From: Micromonospora craterilacus | GTDB taxonomy: Bacteria; Actinomycetota; Actinomycetes; Mycobacteriales; Micromonosporaceae | Reading direction: 5' to 3' | Assembly: GCF_003236315.1 (NCBI RefSeq) | Contig: NZ_POTY01000004.1 | Location: 26,437 to 90,436 of the forward strand | Length of the DNA: 64,000 nt | The notes under the pieces: generated by a model | What the model was told of the DNA's origin: nothing | Seen by the model: the letters and a program-made list of their open reading frames with translations, nothing else | Database searches by the model: none | Shown here: positions 9,395-18,708 of the stretch, piece by piece | Numbering within the stretch: position 1 is the stretch's first letter | Layout of the letters: each line of letters opens with the position of its first letter | Made by a program: the position numbers and the translations under genes

Positions 9395-10333
9395 GTGAAG
9401 CGCCTCTCGTTGACCCCTGACGACCTGCTCCGGCTGCGCTTCGCCCACTCTCCGATGGCCGAGGTGGTGACCAGCGCCCTCGCGCTGCGCTCGACGTCCT
9501 GGGAGCACGCCCGTTGGCGGTCCCGGGTGGCGCCGCGGGTGTCCCCGGCGGTGCTGCCCACCCTCTGGCGCGTTCTGGCCACCCCGAACGGCCAGATTCC
9601 GGATTTCCTGACCCCGCCGCCCCAGACCGCCCGTCCGACACTCGAGGCGGAACTCTCCGCGATCGCCGCGACCCCACCGGACCGGGTGGCGGCGGAGCTC
9701 TGGGCGGCCGGCATCCCCTGTGCGGACCCGGCAGCCGTGCTGCCCGCGCTCATCACGCAGATCCGCCGCTACTTCCAGGTCGCGCTCGCCCCGCTGTGGC
9801 CCCGTCTGCGCGCGGCGGCCGAGGCCGAGATCGCCCACCGGACGTCCATGGCGGCCTTTCCCGGCCCGCGGACACTGCTGGCCGATCTGCATCCTCGACT
9901 GCGCTGGGATCCGGACGCGCTGCAACTCGACTACCTGAAGGACACCGACCATCCGCCGTGGTCCCTGGACGGCCACCCGTTGGCTCTGCTGCCGACGGCC
10001 TTCACGGGCGCGCACGCCTGGATCATGGAGTCCCCGTCCGGCCGGTCCTTGTGGTATCCGCCGCGGACGTTGGGCCTCCTGTTCGCGGCTCCCGCACCTC
10101 CACCCGCGCCGTTGGCGGCCCTGCTGGGTGCCACCCGGGCGGCGGTCCTGATGCTGCTGACCATGCCGTCCAGCACGGGGGACGTGGCCGCGCAACTGGG
10201 CCTGGCCCCGGCGACGGCGTCGCACCACCTGACGGCGCTGCGTGACGCGGGGTTGATCGTGGCACTGCGGTCGGGGCGGAGGCTCAACTACCGCCGCACC
10301 GACCTCGGCGACCGCCTGTCGGCGCTGGGCTGA
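9395..10333 (+). CDS. ArsR-like winged-helix transcriptional regulator with long N-terminal domain (DUF5937-type)
   Basis: 312 residues. The N-terminus TPDDLLRLRFAHSPMAEVVTSALALR is the start typical of the actinomycete DUF5937-ArsR family. The winged helix is at the C-terminus: STGDVAAQLGLAPATASHHLTAL, then LIVALRSGRRLNYRRT as the wing. No metal-binding ELCVCD-type motif is present, so it is not a classical metal sensor. Start GTG 9395 with a GGAA-like ribosome site; the open frame upstream belongs to the divergent promoter. Likely represses or activates the neighbouring aldo/keto reductase. Confidence 0.8.
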   Translation: MKRLSLTPDDLLRLRFAHSPMAEVVTSALALRSTSWEHARWRSRVAPRVSPAVLPTLWRVLATPNGQIPDFLTPPPQTARPTLEAELSAIAATPPDRVAAELWAAGIPCADPAAVLPALITQIRRYFQVALAPLWPRLRAAAEAEIAHRTSMAAFPGPRTLLADLHPRLRWDPDALQLDYLKDTDHPPWSLDGHPLALLPTAFTGAHAWIMESPSGRSLWYPPRTLGLLFAAPAPPPAPLAALLGATRAAVLMLLTMPSSTGDVAAQLGLAPATASHHLTALRDAGLIVALRSGRRLNYRRTDLGDRLSALG

Positions 10334-10344
10334 CGCGGGTGCCG

Positions 10345-10361
10345 CCTGCGCGCGGCGCAGG
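10345..10361 (+). terminator. Short hairpin after ArsR-like gene
   Basis: CCTGCGC, loop GCG, GCGCAGG, 12 bases past the stop. No T-tract, as usual in such genomes. Confidence 0.35.
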
Positions 10362-10414
10362 TAGCGGGTCTGGCCCCGGCCCCCAGGTGGCCGGATCCGG
10401 CAACGCGCGAAGTC

Positions 10415-10460
10415 TTTACGCATCGAGTGGACGGTCGTAACCTCCCTGAAACGATTCATC
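10415..10460 (+). promoter_or_regulatory. Promoter and LacI-type operator of first rhamnosidase gene
   Basis: -35-like TTTACG (10415-10420), 17-base spacer, -10-like TAACCT (10438-10443), then the palindrome TGAAACGATTCA (10447-10458), CG-centred as in LacI-family operators, at the expected transcription start. The block 10437-10460 recurs with one difference at 13789-13812, and TGGCCGGATCCGGC occurs about 59 bases before the operator in both. Confidence 0.7.
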
Positions 10461-10474
10461 TCAGGGGGTCGCTC

Positions 10475-13400
10475 GTGCGCGAGTTCATTACCGGAGCCGG
10501 CCTTTCCCGGCGACGTCTCATTCAGGCGGGCGGTGCCGTCGTGCTCGGCGCCGCGACCGCCGGCACCGGCCTGCCGGCCGGTGCCGCCCCGGCCGGCGCG
10601 GCGCCGGCGTCCCGCCCCGTGCCCACCGGACTGCTGACCAACCTGCTGGACGCGCCGCTCGGCGTGACGCCCGACCGGCCGCGGCTGAGCTGGATCGTGC
10701 CGGCGCTGCGTCCGGCCGCCCGGCAGGTCGCCTACCAGGTGCAGGTCGCGCACACCCGCGACGAACTGCTCACCAGCGGCGGAGTCGTCTGGGACAGCGG
10801 TCGGGTGGGTAGCGCCGACTCGACGGCCGTCGAGTACGCCGGTCCGCCACTGCTGCCCGGCTCGCTCTACCACTGGCGGGTCCGCACCTGGGCCACCCCG
10901 GGTCTCGTCTCGGCCTGGTCCGAGCCGCAGGCCGTGGTCACCGCGGCCGGCGACACCTGGACCGCCGAGCCGATCTGGGCGCCCGACGGCGAGGTGGCGC
11001 TGCGGGACGGGGTCCTCGACGTGTCGGTCACCATCACCGCCGTCGCCGCCAGCCTGTGGTTCCGGGCGCAGAACGCCAGCAACAACTACCTGTGGCAGCT
11101 ACGCGCCGGTTCGCCGGGCGTGCTGAAGACCCACGTCCAGCGCAACGGCACGTACACCGTGCTGAGTGAGCGGTCGATCGGGCTGCCGGTGGCGACGGGC
11201 ACGCCGCACCGGTTCCGGGTCGAGCTCGCCGGCTCCACCATCCGGACCTACCTCGGCGACGTGCTGGTCGACACCACCGTGGACAGCACGTACGCCTCGG
11301 GTGGCATCGGGTTCCGTAACGGCAGCACCGAGTCGCAACGCTTCCACTCGGTGTCCTTCACCGACACCACCGGCAAGGTGGTGGTGAACGAGGACTTCAC
11401 CGCGGGGCCCGGCGTGTTCGTCGGCGGCACGGTCGCTGGTGGTGACCTCGTCCTCGACCGCAGCCAGTCGCTGCTGGCGACGCTCGGCGAGAGCAACGAC
11501 TGGGCGCTGCTGCGTACCGAGTTCGTGCTGCCCGACAAGCCGATCGCCGCCGCGTACGTCTACGCGACGGGGCAGTCACCCGAGCCGACCCGGCAGTACG
11601 TGTACAAGCTGTGGGTCAACGACACCGTCGCGGGCGTCGGCCCGGTCCGGGCGATGGCCGGTGAAGCCCGCTACCAGACCCACGACGTGACCGCCCAGCT
11701 CGTACCGGGACGCAACGCGATCGCCGCGCTGTGCTACTCGCCACGCGAGCGCGCCTTCCTCGCCGAACTGGCCGTCGTCTTCGCCGACGGGACCCGCCAG
11801 GTGGTCGCGACCGGCGACGGCTGGCGCACCCGGCGGGCGGGCCGGTGGCGGCCGGCGGCGGGCTTCACCGGCGGCGGCTTCTACCAGGCGCCGCAGGAGT
11901 ATCTCGACGCCCGGCAGGAGCCCGTCGGCTGGACCGCGCGCGGCTTCGACGACCGGGGTTGGGAGGCACCCGCCGCCGCGCCGCTCAGCCGCCGGCTGGA
12001 ACCGGCCTGGGTGTCGAACATGGCCTACACCTACCGGCGACCCGCCGCGGTCGAGCGGCTCGAACCGGGCCGGTGGCTGCTCGACCTCGGCCAGGCGGTG
12101 GTCGGCGGCATCCGGCTGTCGGTGCTCGGCACGTCCGGCCAGACGGTGGAGATCCGGCTGGGGGAGGAGCGCACCGCCACCGGCGCCCGCTACAACCTGC
12201 GGGCCGGGCAGACCTACCGCGAGGTGTGGACCCTGCGGGACGGCCGGCAGCAGCTCGAACACTGGGGTTACCGGGCGTTCCGGTGGGTCGAACTGGTCGC
12301 CGACCCGGCGCTGGACCTGACCGACGCCGTCGAGGCGGCCGTGCTCAAGCTGCCGTGGTCCGACGACGACGCGGCGTTCGAGAGCTCCGATCCCGACCTG
12401 GACCGGGTCTGGCAGATGTGCCGCTACTCGATCGAGGCGACCCGGCAGGACGTCTACCAGGACACACCCACCCGGGAGCGGGGCCCGTACGAGGGCGACG
12501 CGATCATCAACCAGCTCTCCGAGTACGCCACGCAGCGGTCCTTCGCGCTGGCTCGGTACTCCACGTCGTACCTGGTCCGCCGCCCCACCTGGCCGGCCGA
12601 GTACCGGTTGCAGACGGTGATCACCGCTTGGGAGGACTATCTCGCCACCGGCGACCCGTCCAACCTCGCGGCCGACTACGACCTGTTCGTGGAGCGTCAG
12701 CTCGACGAGTCGCTCAACGCCTCCGGGCTGGTGGAGAAGAATCCGGGCAGCTCCAGCCAGAGCAACGCCGACCTGGTCGACTGGCCGACGACCAACCGCG
12801 ACGGGTACGTCTTCACCCGGGTCAACACCGTCATCAACGCCTGGCAGTACGCGGCGTTCGAGGCGTTGTCGCGCATCGCCGGGGTGCTCGGCCGGGCCGC
12901 CGACGCGCAGCGGTACACGGAGCTGGCCGCCCGACTTCGGGCGGCCGTCAACGACCAGCTGCTCGACCGGTCCGCCGGGGCGTACCGCGACGGGGTGGGC
13001 ACCGCGCACCAGGCCCAGCACGCGACCGCGTTCCCGCTCGCGCTCGGCGTGCCCGAGGACGGCGACGTGCGGGCCCTGGGTGACTGGCTGGCCACCCGGG
13101 GCATGCGGGTCAGCGTCTACGGCGCGCAGTTCCTGCTGGAGGCGCTCTACCGGGCGGGGTTGGGGCACGCGGCCCATGGCCTGCTGACCAGCCGCGAGCA
13201 GTTCTCGTGGCTGCACATGATGGACGACCTCGGCGCCACCATCGTGATGGAGGCGTGGGACCCGTCGATCAAGTCGAACACCACGTTCTCGCACGCCTGG
13301 GGGTCGGCGCCGGCCAACATCGTGCCCCGGTTCGTCGCCGGGGTCCGGCCGCTCGCGCCCGGCGCCCGTGAGGTGCTGATCGCCCCGCAGCCGGGTCCGC

Positions 13401-13672
13401 TGGACTGGTTGCGGGCGAAGGTGCCGACGATCCGCGGGCCGATCGAGGTGGCGCTCGACCGCCGCGACGGGTTCCGGCTGGTCGTCGACCTGCCGGCCAA
13501 CGTGACCGGTCGCATCGAGCTGGATCTGGCTCAGCTCGGTGTCGCGGACGCCCGTGCGCTGCACGTACGGTCCGAGGGCCGCGCGCCGCGCGACTGGATC
13601 GCCGACGGGCGGCTCGTGGTCGACCAGGTCGAGCCGGGCCGGACGACCGTCGCCTCCGACCGCCGCGGTTGA
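10475..13672 (+). CDS. Secreted alpha-L-rhamnosidase (GH78), Tat signal
   Basis: 1065 residues. The N-terminus has a twin-arginine signal (LSRRRLIQAGG, residues 11-21) and an Ala-rich export region. Domains in order: GH78 N-terminal beta domain (LLDAPLGV...RPRLSW, about 50-160), a concanavalin/LamG-like insert (about 165-325), Bac_rhamnosid_N, beta domain, six-hairpin catalytic barrel (about 610-960) and C-terminal beta domain. It would release alpha-L-rhamnose from plant or microbial glycans. The usual general-acid motif D-E-R-x-G-W-x-G-D reads TRERGPYEGD here (about residues 665-674), a variant. The GTG at 10475 has an AGGGGG ribosome site; the ATG at 10427 lies upstream of the inferred transcription start. 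Confidence 0.9.
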   Translation: MREFITGAGLSRRRLIQAGGAVVLGAATAGTGLPAGAAPAGAAPASRPVPTGLLTNLLDAPLGVTPDRPRLSWIVPALRPAARQVAYQVQVAHTRDELLTSGGVVWDSGRVGSADSTAVEYAGPPLLPGSLYHWRVRTWATPGLVSAWSEPQAVVTAAGDTWTAEPIWAPDGEVALRDGVLDVSVTITAVAASLWFRAQNASNNYLWQLRAGSPGVLKTHVQRNGTYTVLSERSIGLPVATGTPHRFRVELAGSTIRTYLGDVLVDTTVDSTYASGGIGFRNGSTESQRFHSVSFTDTTGKVVVNEDFTAGPGVFVGGTVAGGDLVLDRSQSLLATLGESNDWALLRTEFVLPDKPIAAAYVYATGQSPEPTRQYVYKLWVNDTVAGVGPVRAMAGEARYQTHDVTAQLVPGRNAIAALCYSPRERAFLAELAVVFADGTRQVVATGDGWRTRRAGRWRPAAGFTGGGFYQAPQEYLDARQEPVGWTARGFDDRGWEAPAAAPLSRRLEPAWVSNMAYTYRRPAAVERLEPGRWLLDLGQAVVGGIRLSVLGTSGQTVEIRLGEERTATGARYNLRAGQTYREVWTLRDGRQQLEHWGYRAFRWVELVADPALDLTDAVEAAVLKLPWSDDDAAFESSDPDLDRVWQMCRYSIEATRQDVYQDTPTRERGPYEGDAIINQLSEYATQRSFALARYSTSYLVRRPTWPAEYRLQTVITAWEDYLATGDPSNLAADYDLFVERQLDESLNASGLVEKNPGSSSQSNADLVDWPTTNRDGYVFTRVNTVINAWQYAAFEALSRIAGVLGRAADAQRYTELAARLRAAVNDQLLDRSAGAYRDGVGTAHQAQHATAFPLALGVPEDGDVRALGDWLATRGMRVSVYGAQFLLEALYRAGLGHAAHGLLTSREQFSWLHMMDDLGATIVMEAWDPSIKSNTTFSHAWGSAPANIVPRFVAGVRPLAPGAREVLIAPQPGPLDWLRAKVPTIRGPIEVALDRRDGFRLVVDLPANVTGRIELDLAQLGVADARALHVRSEGRAPRDWIADGRLVVDQVEPGRTTVASDRRG

Positions 13673-13689
13673 CGGGCGGGCTTTGAACA

Positions 13690-13727
13690 GACAGCGGGCG
13701 GTCACCCGGGGGTGATCGTCCGCTGTC
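13690..13727 (+). terminator. Strong hairpin terminator after first rhamnosidase gene
   Basis: About 17 base pairs, including two G-U pairs, starting GACAGCGG and ending CCGCTGTC, with a 4-base loop; 17 bases past the stop. Confidence 0.75.
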
Positions 13728-13766
13728 CTGTCTGGAATCTTGGCCGGATCCGGCCACCACGACGCC

Positions 13767-13812
13767 TTCATCTCCGTGGTTTCGCGCGGTAACTTCCCTG
13801 AAACGATTCATC
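13767..13812 (+). promoter_or_regulatory. Promoter and LacI-type operator of second rhamnosidase gene
   Basis: -35-like TTCATC (13767-13772), 17 bases, -10-like TAACTT (13790-13795), operator TGAAACGATTCA at 13799-13810. Arrangement and sequence match the first rhamnosidase promoter, so both are probably under one LacI-family repressor that is not encoded in this window. Confidence 0.7.
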
Positions 13813-13943
13813 AGAGTGGATCACCTGTCTGGCCAATGAGGAGAGTCAGGTGTCCCGGCGTTCCGAAGCATCGGCTGACGGCACGTCGGGCCCGGTCACG
13901 CGGCGAGATACGGCACATCACAGCAGAGAGCGGGATCAGGCTG

Positions 13944-16900
13944 ATGAGGAGAACACGAGGGATCCGGACCGTGCTGGCGGCGGTCACCGCGCTGGTCGTC
14001 GGCTTCTCGTCGCCGGCGGTCACGGCCGACCGGGCGGGCGCCGCGGAACCGTCGCCCGACCGGTTGACGGTCGAGGCGCTGACGACCGAGCGGGCCACCG
14101 ACCCGATCGGGCTGGACGTGGCGCGGCCACGGTTGGGCTGGACGATCCGGGCCGACGTACGCGCCGTGGTGCAGCAGGCGTACCAGATCCGGGTGGCCAC
14201 CAACCCCGACGGCCTGGCCGCCGCCGACGTCTGGGACAGCGGCCGGGTCACCTCGCGGGACAGTTCCTTCGTCGAGTACGGCGGGCCGGCGCTGCGCCCC
14301 CGTACCCGCTACCACTGGCAGGTGCGGGTCTGGGACACCGCGGGCCGGACGTCCGGGTGGAGCGCGCCCGCCTCCTGGGAGACCGGGGTCAACGGGCCGC
14401 AGGGATGGCAGGCCGACTGGATCGGACTGCCCTCGCCCACCGAGTCGTGGACCGACTACACCGTCCAGACGCGGATCCGCCTGGAGCGGGACGCGGCCGG
14501 GATCTTCTTCCGGGCCCGCGGCGCGGGCAACGCCTACATGTGGCAGTTCTCCATCACCAACGGGGCCGCCAAGCTGCGCCCGCACGTGCGGGTCAACGGC
14601 ACCTGGACGCTGCTCAAGGAGGTGCCGCTCGGCGCGGTCGTACCGGCCGACAAGCTGACCGCCCCGCACACCCTGCGCATCACCGCGGCCGGCGACACGG
14701 TCACCACCTGGGTCGACGGCACCCAGGTCGACGTCACCCGCCACGGCACCCATCGGGCCGGCGGGATCGGCCTGCGCACCAGCGGAGTGGAGGCCGGCGT
14801 CTTCAGCGACCTCACGGTTAGCAGCGGTGACCAGACGCTGTTCGCCGCCTCGCTCACCGACGGCGAGAACCCGTTCGGCGGCGGCACCGCGAGCGCGGCC
14901 GGGCTGCGGGTCAGCGGCGGCACCGAGGCGATGCTGACCGCACTGGACGCCAACCCGTTGCTGCGCCGCGGATTCCAGGTCGACGGGCAGATCGCCCGGG
15001 CCCGGGTGTACGCGTCGGCGCTCGGCGTCTACGAACTGTCCCTCAACGGGCAGCGCGTCGGCGACCACGAACTGGCACCCGGCTGGACCGACTACCACAC
15101 CCGCGTGCAGTACCAGACGTACGACGTGACCGGCCAGCTCCGGCCGGGGGACAACGCCCTCGGCGCGATGCTCGGCGATGGCTGGTACTCCGGCAGCATC
15201 GCCTGGTTCGGCACCGACATCTACGGTTCCCGCCCGCACCTGAGCGCCCAACTGGTGATCGACTACGCCGACGGCCGGACCGAGACCGTACGCACCGACG
15301 GCTCCTGGCGGGCCACCCCGGGCCCGTTCCGGCAGACCGACCTGATCCACGGCGAGACCTACGACGCCCGCAAGCTCCCGGCCGGCTGGGACCGGCCCGG
15401 GTTCGACGACTCCGGCTGGTCCACCGCCAGCGTCGACGACACCGGCGCCACCCCCAAGCTGGTCGCCCAGGTCGACCCGCCCGTCCGGGTCACCCAGGAG
15501 CTGCCCGCCAAGACGCTCACCCAGCCCACCCCGGGCACCTGGATCTTCGACCTGGGCCAGAACATGGTCGGCAAGGTCCGGCTCACCGTCGACGGCCCGG
15601 CCGGCACCACCGTACGACTCCGGCACGCCGAGGTGCTCAACCCCGACGGCACCGCCTACACCGCCAACCTGCGCACCGCGCAGGCCACCGACCACGTCAC
15701 CCTGGCCGGCGGCGGCCGGGAGGTCTACGAACCCACCTTCACCTTCCACGGCTTCCGGTACGTCGAGCTGACCAACTTCCCCGGCACCCCGGACCTCGGC
15801 ACCGTGACCGGCCTGGTGATGCACACCGACGGCGAACTCACCAGCGAGTTCGAGACCTCCAACACCATGGTCAACAAGCTGCACAGCAACATCACCTGGG
15901 GTCAGCGGGGCAACTTCCTGTCCATCCCCACCGACACCCCCGCCCGCGACGAGCGGCTCGGCTGGACCGGCGACATCAACGTCTTCGCCGCGACCGCGAC
16001 GTTCAACATGGACAGCCTCACCTTCCTCAGCAAATGGCTCCAGGACCTGCGCGACGCGCAGTCGGCCAACGGCGCGTACCCCGACGTGGCACCCCGGGCC
16101 TGCTGCGGCGACGGGGCCACCGGCTGGGCCGAGGCCGGCATCACCGTGCCCCACACGCTCTGGCAGCGCTACGGCGACACCCGGATCATCCGGGAGCACT
16201 ACGACTCGATGGTGCGCTTCGCCTCCTGGCTGCAGAGCACGAGCTCGGGCAACCGGCGCACCAACGCCGGCCCGTACCTGGACTGGCTCAACCTCAACGA
16301 CCCGACCCCCGGCCCGGTCATCGCCACCGCCTACTACGCGTACAGTCTCCGGCTGCTCGGCGAGATGGCCGCCGCCATCGGCAAGGACGCCGACGCCGCC
16401 CGGTACGCGGCGCTGTCGAAGGACGTCGCCCGGGCCTTCGTCGACTCGTACGTCACCGCCGACGGCACCGTCCAGGGCGACAGCCAGACCGCGTACGTGC
16501 TGGCCATCGGCCTGGGCCTGCTCCCCGACGAGCTACGCACCAAGGCCGCCGACAAACTGGTCGCCAACGTCCGGCGACACGACTGGCACCTGTCCACCGG
16601 CTTCCTCGGCACCCCCGACCTGCTGCCGGCGCTCAGCGACACCGGGCACCTCGACGTGGCCTACCGGCTGCTGCTCAACGACACCTACCCGTCGTGGGGA
16701 TACGAGATCGGCAAGGGCGCGACCACCATCTGGGAGCGGTGGGACTCGATCAAACCGGACGGCAGCTTCGGCGACGTGGGCATGAACTCGTTCAACCACT
16801 ACGCGTACGGTGCCGTGGGCGACTGGATGTACCGCACCATCGCCGGCATCCAACCCGACCCGGCCCACCCGGGCTACGGCCACCTCACCATCGCCCCCCA

Positions 16901-18599
16901 GCCGGGCGGCGACCTGACCTCGGCCCGGGCCACGTACCGGTCGGTGCGCGGCACCATCAGCACCGCCTGGCGCCTCGACGACCACGGCGACCTGCGGCTG
17001 GACCTGAGCCTGCCGGGCAACAGCACGGCCACCGTACGCATCCCGGCACCCAACCGGTACGCGCTCACCGAGAGCGGCCGTCCCGCCGCGCAGGCCGACG
17101 GGGTGCGGTTCGTGAAGATGGACGGCGACGTGGCGGTCCTCGAGGTCGGCTCCGGTGCCTACTCCTTCGCCGTCGACCGGGTGCTCGGCGACCTGGGCGG
17201 GGCACTCGCCGCGGTCGCGGCGACGACCACGCTGGTGGACGAGCTCGCCGCCGACCTGGACCGGTCGGTGGTCGCCCACCTGCGCGCCCAGCTCGGCAAA
17301 CTGGACCGGGAGACGGCAACCGCGCAGCGGACCTACGCCGGCGGCGACCAGCGGGCCACCGCCGCCGACGTGCACCGGGCCCTGGCCACCGCTGCCGGCC
17401 TGGACCGCTGGCTCGACACGCAGGTCAAGGTGGGCCGGGTGCCGGCCAGCATCGCCGGCCGCCTCGCCACCCCGCTCACCCAGGTCGACCAGCGACTGTC
17501 CGCCGCCTCGTCGGCCCTGATCGGCGTGGTGGCCCGGCTCGACCTGCCGGTCGGGGAGTGGCTGCCCGGCGACCTGGTGCCGGCCACGGTCATCGTCCAG
17601 AACACCGGCGCCAGCAAACTGAACGGCCTGACCTCGACACTGCGCGCGCCGGACGGCTGGACGGTGACCCCGGTCGCCGGCCAGGACACCAGCGTCGCGC
17701 CCGGCGCGACCGTACGCCACGGCTACCGGGTGCGGATCCCGGCCGGCCAGTCGCCGACCACCGCCGACCTGAGCGGCGAGGTGAGCTACCGCTACCAGGC
17801 GGGCAGCGCGACCCTGCCGGTCGCCGGCCCGCTGGGCGTCGCCCCGGCGGTGGAGATCGTCTCGGCCACCGCGCAGCCCGCCGACGTCACGCCCGGCGCC
17901 ACCGCGACGGTACGCACCGTGCTGCGCAACCGGGCAGCGGCGCCGGTCACCGGCCGGCTCACCACCACCGGGCCGGACGGCTGGCGGGTCGAGCCGGCCA
18001 CGGCGGACTACCACCTGGCTCCCGGCGCCGAGACGACTCTGGAGACCAGGGTCACCGCGCCCCTGTCGGTGACCGAGGGGCCGGCCACCCTCACCGTCGC
18101 CAGCGGGACCACGGCCGCCGAAAGCCGGACCCTCGGGCTGCCGGTACGCATCCCCAACCCTCCGGCGGTCGCCCATGACCACATCGACCTCGGCGAGCCG
18201 ACCTCCGAACGAGCGCACAACCTCGCCGCGTCGACCCACTCGGGCACCAGCACGGAGGCCGGCCTCACCCGTCGCTACACCAACGTCACCTACCCCGGTG
18301 GCTGGTTCGAGTTCGACCTGACCGTCGAGGCCGGCAAGCCGTTCATCCTGCGCGCGGTCGAGACCTACGACCAGGCGCAGTTGAAGGACTACGACGTCCT
18401 GGTCGACGGGGTGGTGGTGCACGCCCGGGCGTACCGGCGCACCGCCGGCGGCGCGGGCACGGTGACGTACCAGTTCGTCGTGGACCGGCCGGACCTGACG
18501 GCGGACGGCAAGGTGCGGGTGCGGTTCCTGGACACCGGCGAGGGCTACGACCCATCGATCGCCGACGTCTGGGCCATCCCGGTGGACCCGAACTCCTGA
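13944..18599 (+). CDS. Secreted multi-domain alpha-L-rhamnosidase (GH78) with C-terminal NEW3-like and beta-sandwich domains
   Basis: 1551 residues. Signal peptide MRRTRGIRTVLAAVTALVV, cleaved near residue 35. GH78 N-terminal domain, LamG-like insert (about 155-300), beta domains, and catalytic six-hairpin barrel with the canonical acid motif DERLGWTGD (residues 669-677). After the GH78 C-terminal domain come an alpha-helical stretch (about 1085-1195), two NEW3/NPCBM-associated Ig-like repeats (about 1200-1400; LPVGEWLPGDLV, then APAVEIVSATAQ) and a final beta-sandwich (about 1411-1551; HDHIDLGEP onward). Start uncertain: ATG 13944 gives a clean signal peptide, but ATG 13836 is in frame and closer to the promoter. 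Expected partner of the first rhamnosidase. Confidence 0.9.
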   Translation: MRRTRGIRTVLAAVTALVVGFSSPAVTADRAGAAEPSPDRLTVEALTTERATDPIGLDVARPRLGWTIRADVRAVVQQAYQIRVATNPDGLAAADVWDSGRVTSRDSSFVEYGGPALRPRTRYHWQVRVWDTAGRTSGWSAPASWETGVNGPQGWQADWIGLPSPTESWTDYTVQTRIRLERDAAGIFFRARGAGNAYMWQFSITNGAAKLRPHVRVNGTWTLLKEVPLGAVVPADKLTAPHTLRITAAGDTVTTWVDGTQVDVTRHGTHRAGGIGLRTSGVEAGVFSDLTVSSGDQTLFAASLTDGENPFGGGTASAAGLRVSGGTEAMLTALDANPLLRRGFQVDGQIARARVYASALGVYELSLNGQRVGDHELAPGWTDYHTRVQYQTYDVTGQLRPGDNALGAMLGDGWYSGSIAWFGTDIYGSRPHLSAQLVIDYADGRTETVRTDGSWRATPGPFRQTDLIHGETYDARKLPAGWDRPGFDDSGWSTASVDDTGATPKLVAQVDPPVRVTQELPAKTLTQPTPGTWIFDLGQNMVGKVRLTVDGPAGTTVRLRHAEVLNPDGTAYTANLRTAQATDHVTLAGGGREVYEPTFTFHGFRYVELTNFPGTPDLGTVTGLVMHTDGELTSEFETSNTMVNKLHSNITWGQRGNFLSIPTDTPARDERLGWTGDINVFAATATFNMDSLTFLSKWLQDLRDAQSANGAYPDVAPRACCGDGATGWAEAGITVPHTLWQRYGDTRIIREHYDSMVRFASWLQSTSSGNRRTNAGPYLDWLNLNDPTPGPVIATAYYAYSLRLLGEMAAAIGKDADAARYAALSKDVARAFVDSYVTADGTVQGDSQTAYVLAIGLGLLPDELRTKAADKLVANVRRHDWHLSTGFLGTPDLLPALSDTGHLDVAYRLLLNDTYPSWGYEIGKGATTIWERWDSIKPDGSFGDVGMNSFNHYAYGAVGDWMYRTIAGIQPDPAHPGYGHLTIAPQPGGDLTSARATYRSVRGTISTAWRLDDHGDLRLDLSLPGNSTATVRIPAPNRYALTESGRPAAQADGVRFVKMDGDVAVLEVGSGAYSFAVDRVLGDLGGALAAVAATTTLVDELAADLDRSVVAHLRAQLGKLDRETATAQRTYAGGDQRATAADVHRALATAAGLDRWLDTQVKVGRVPASIAGRLATPLTQVDQRLSAASSALIGVVARLDLPVGEWLPGDLVPATVIVQNTGASKLNGLTSTLRAPDGWTVTPVAGQDTSVAPGATVRHGYRVRIPAGQSPTTADLSGEVSYRYQAGSATLPVAGPLGVAPAVEIVSATAQPADVTPGATATVRTVLRNRAAAPVTGRLTTTGPDGWRVEPATADYHLAPGAETTLETRVTAPLSVTEGPATLTVASGTTAAESRTLGLPVRIPNPPAVAHDHIDLGEPTSERAHNLAASTHSGTSTEAGLTRRYTNVTYPGGWFEFDLTVEAGKPFILRAVETYDQAQLKDYDVLVDGVVVHARAYRRTAGGAGTVTYQFVVDRPDLTADGKVRVRFLDTGEGYDPSIADVWAIPVDPNS

Positions 18600-18623
18600 T
18601 CTCCTCGACAACCAGGCCCCGAA

Positions 18624-18655
18624 CGCGCCGGCCGCGCATCCGCGCGGCCGGCGCG
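18624..18655 (+). terminator. Perfect hairpin terminator after second rhamnosidase gene
   Basis: CGCGCCGGCCGCGC, loop ATCC, and its exact reverse complement; 24 bases past the stop. Confidence 0.8.
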
Positions 18656-18708
18656 GTGCCGGCCTCGCCCGGACGCCGGGCCTTGTGGTGGGCGGATAGC
18701 TTGTCGCC

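Noticed and set aside
8351..10873. 840-codon minus-strand frame continuing upstream of the aldo/keto reductase
   Set aside because: Only 8351-9331 has the enzyme motifs and a real start; the rest is antisense to the ArsR-like and rhamnosidase genes, a high-GC shadow with low-complexity Arg/Gly composition.
13836..13943. Earlier in-frame ATG for the second rhamnosidase
   Set aside because: It would put 36 basic, non-hydrophobic residues before the signal peptide and has no clear ribosome site; kept as an alternative in the entry.
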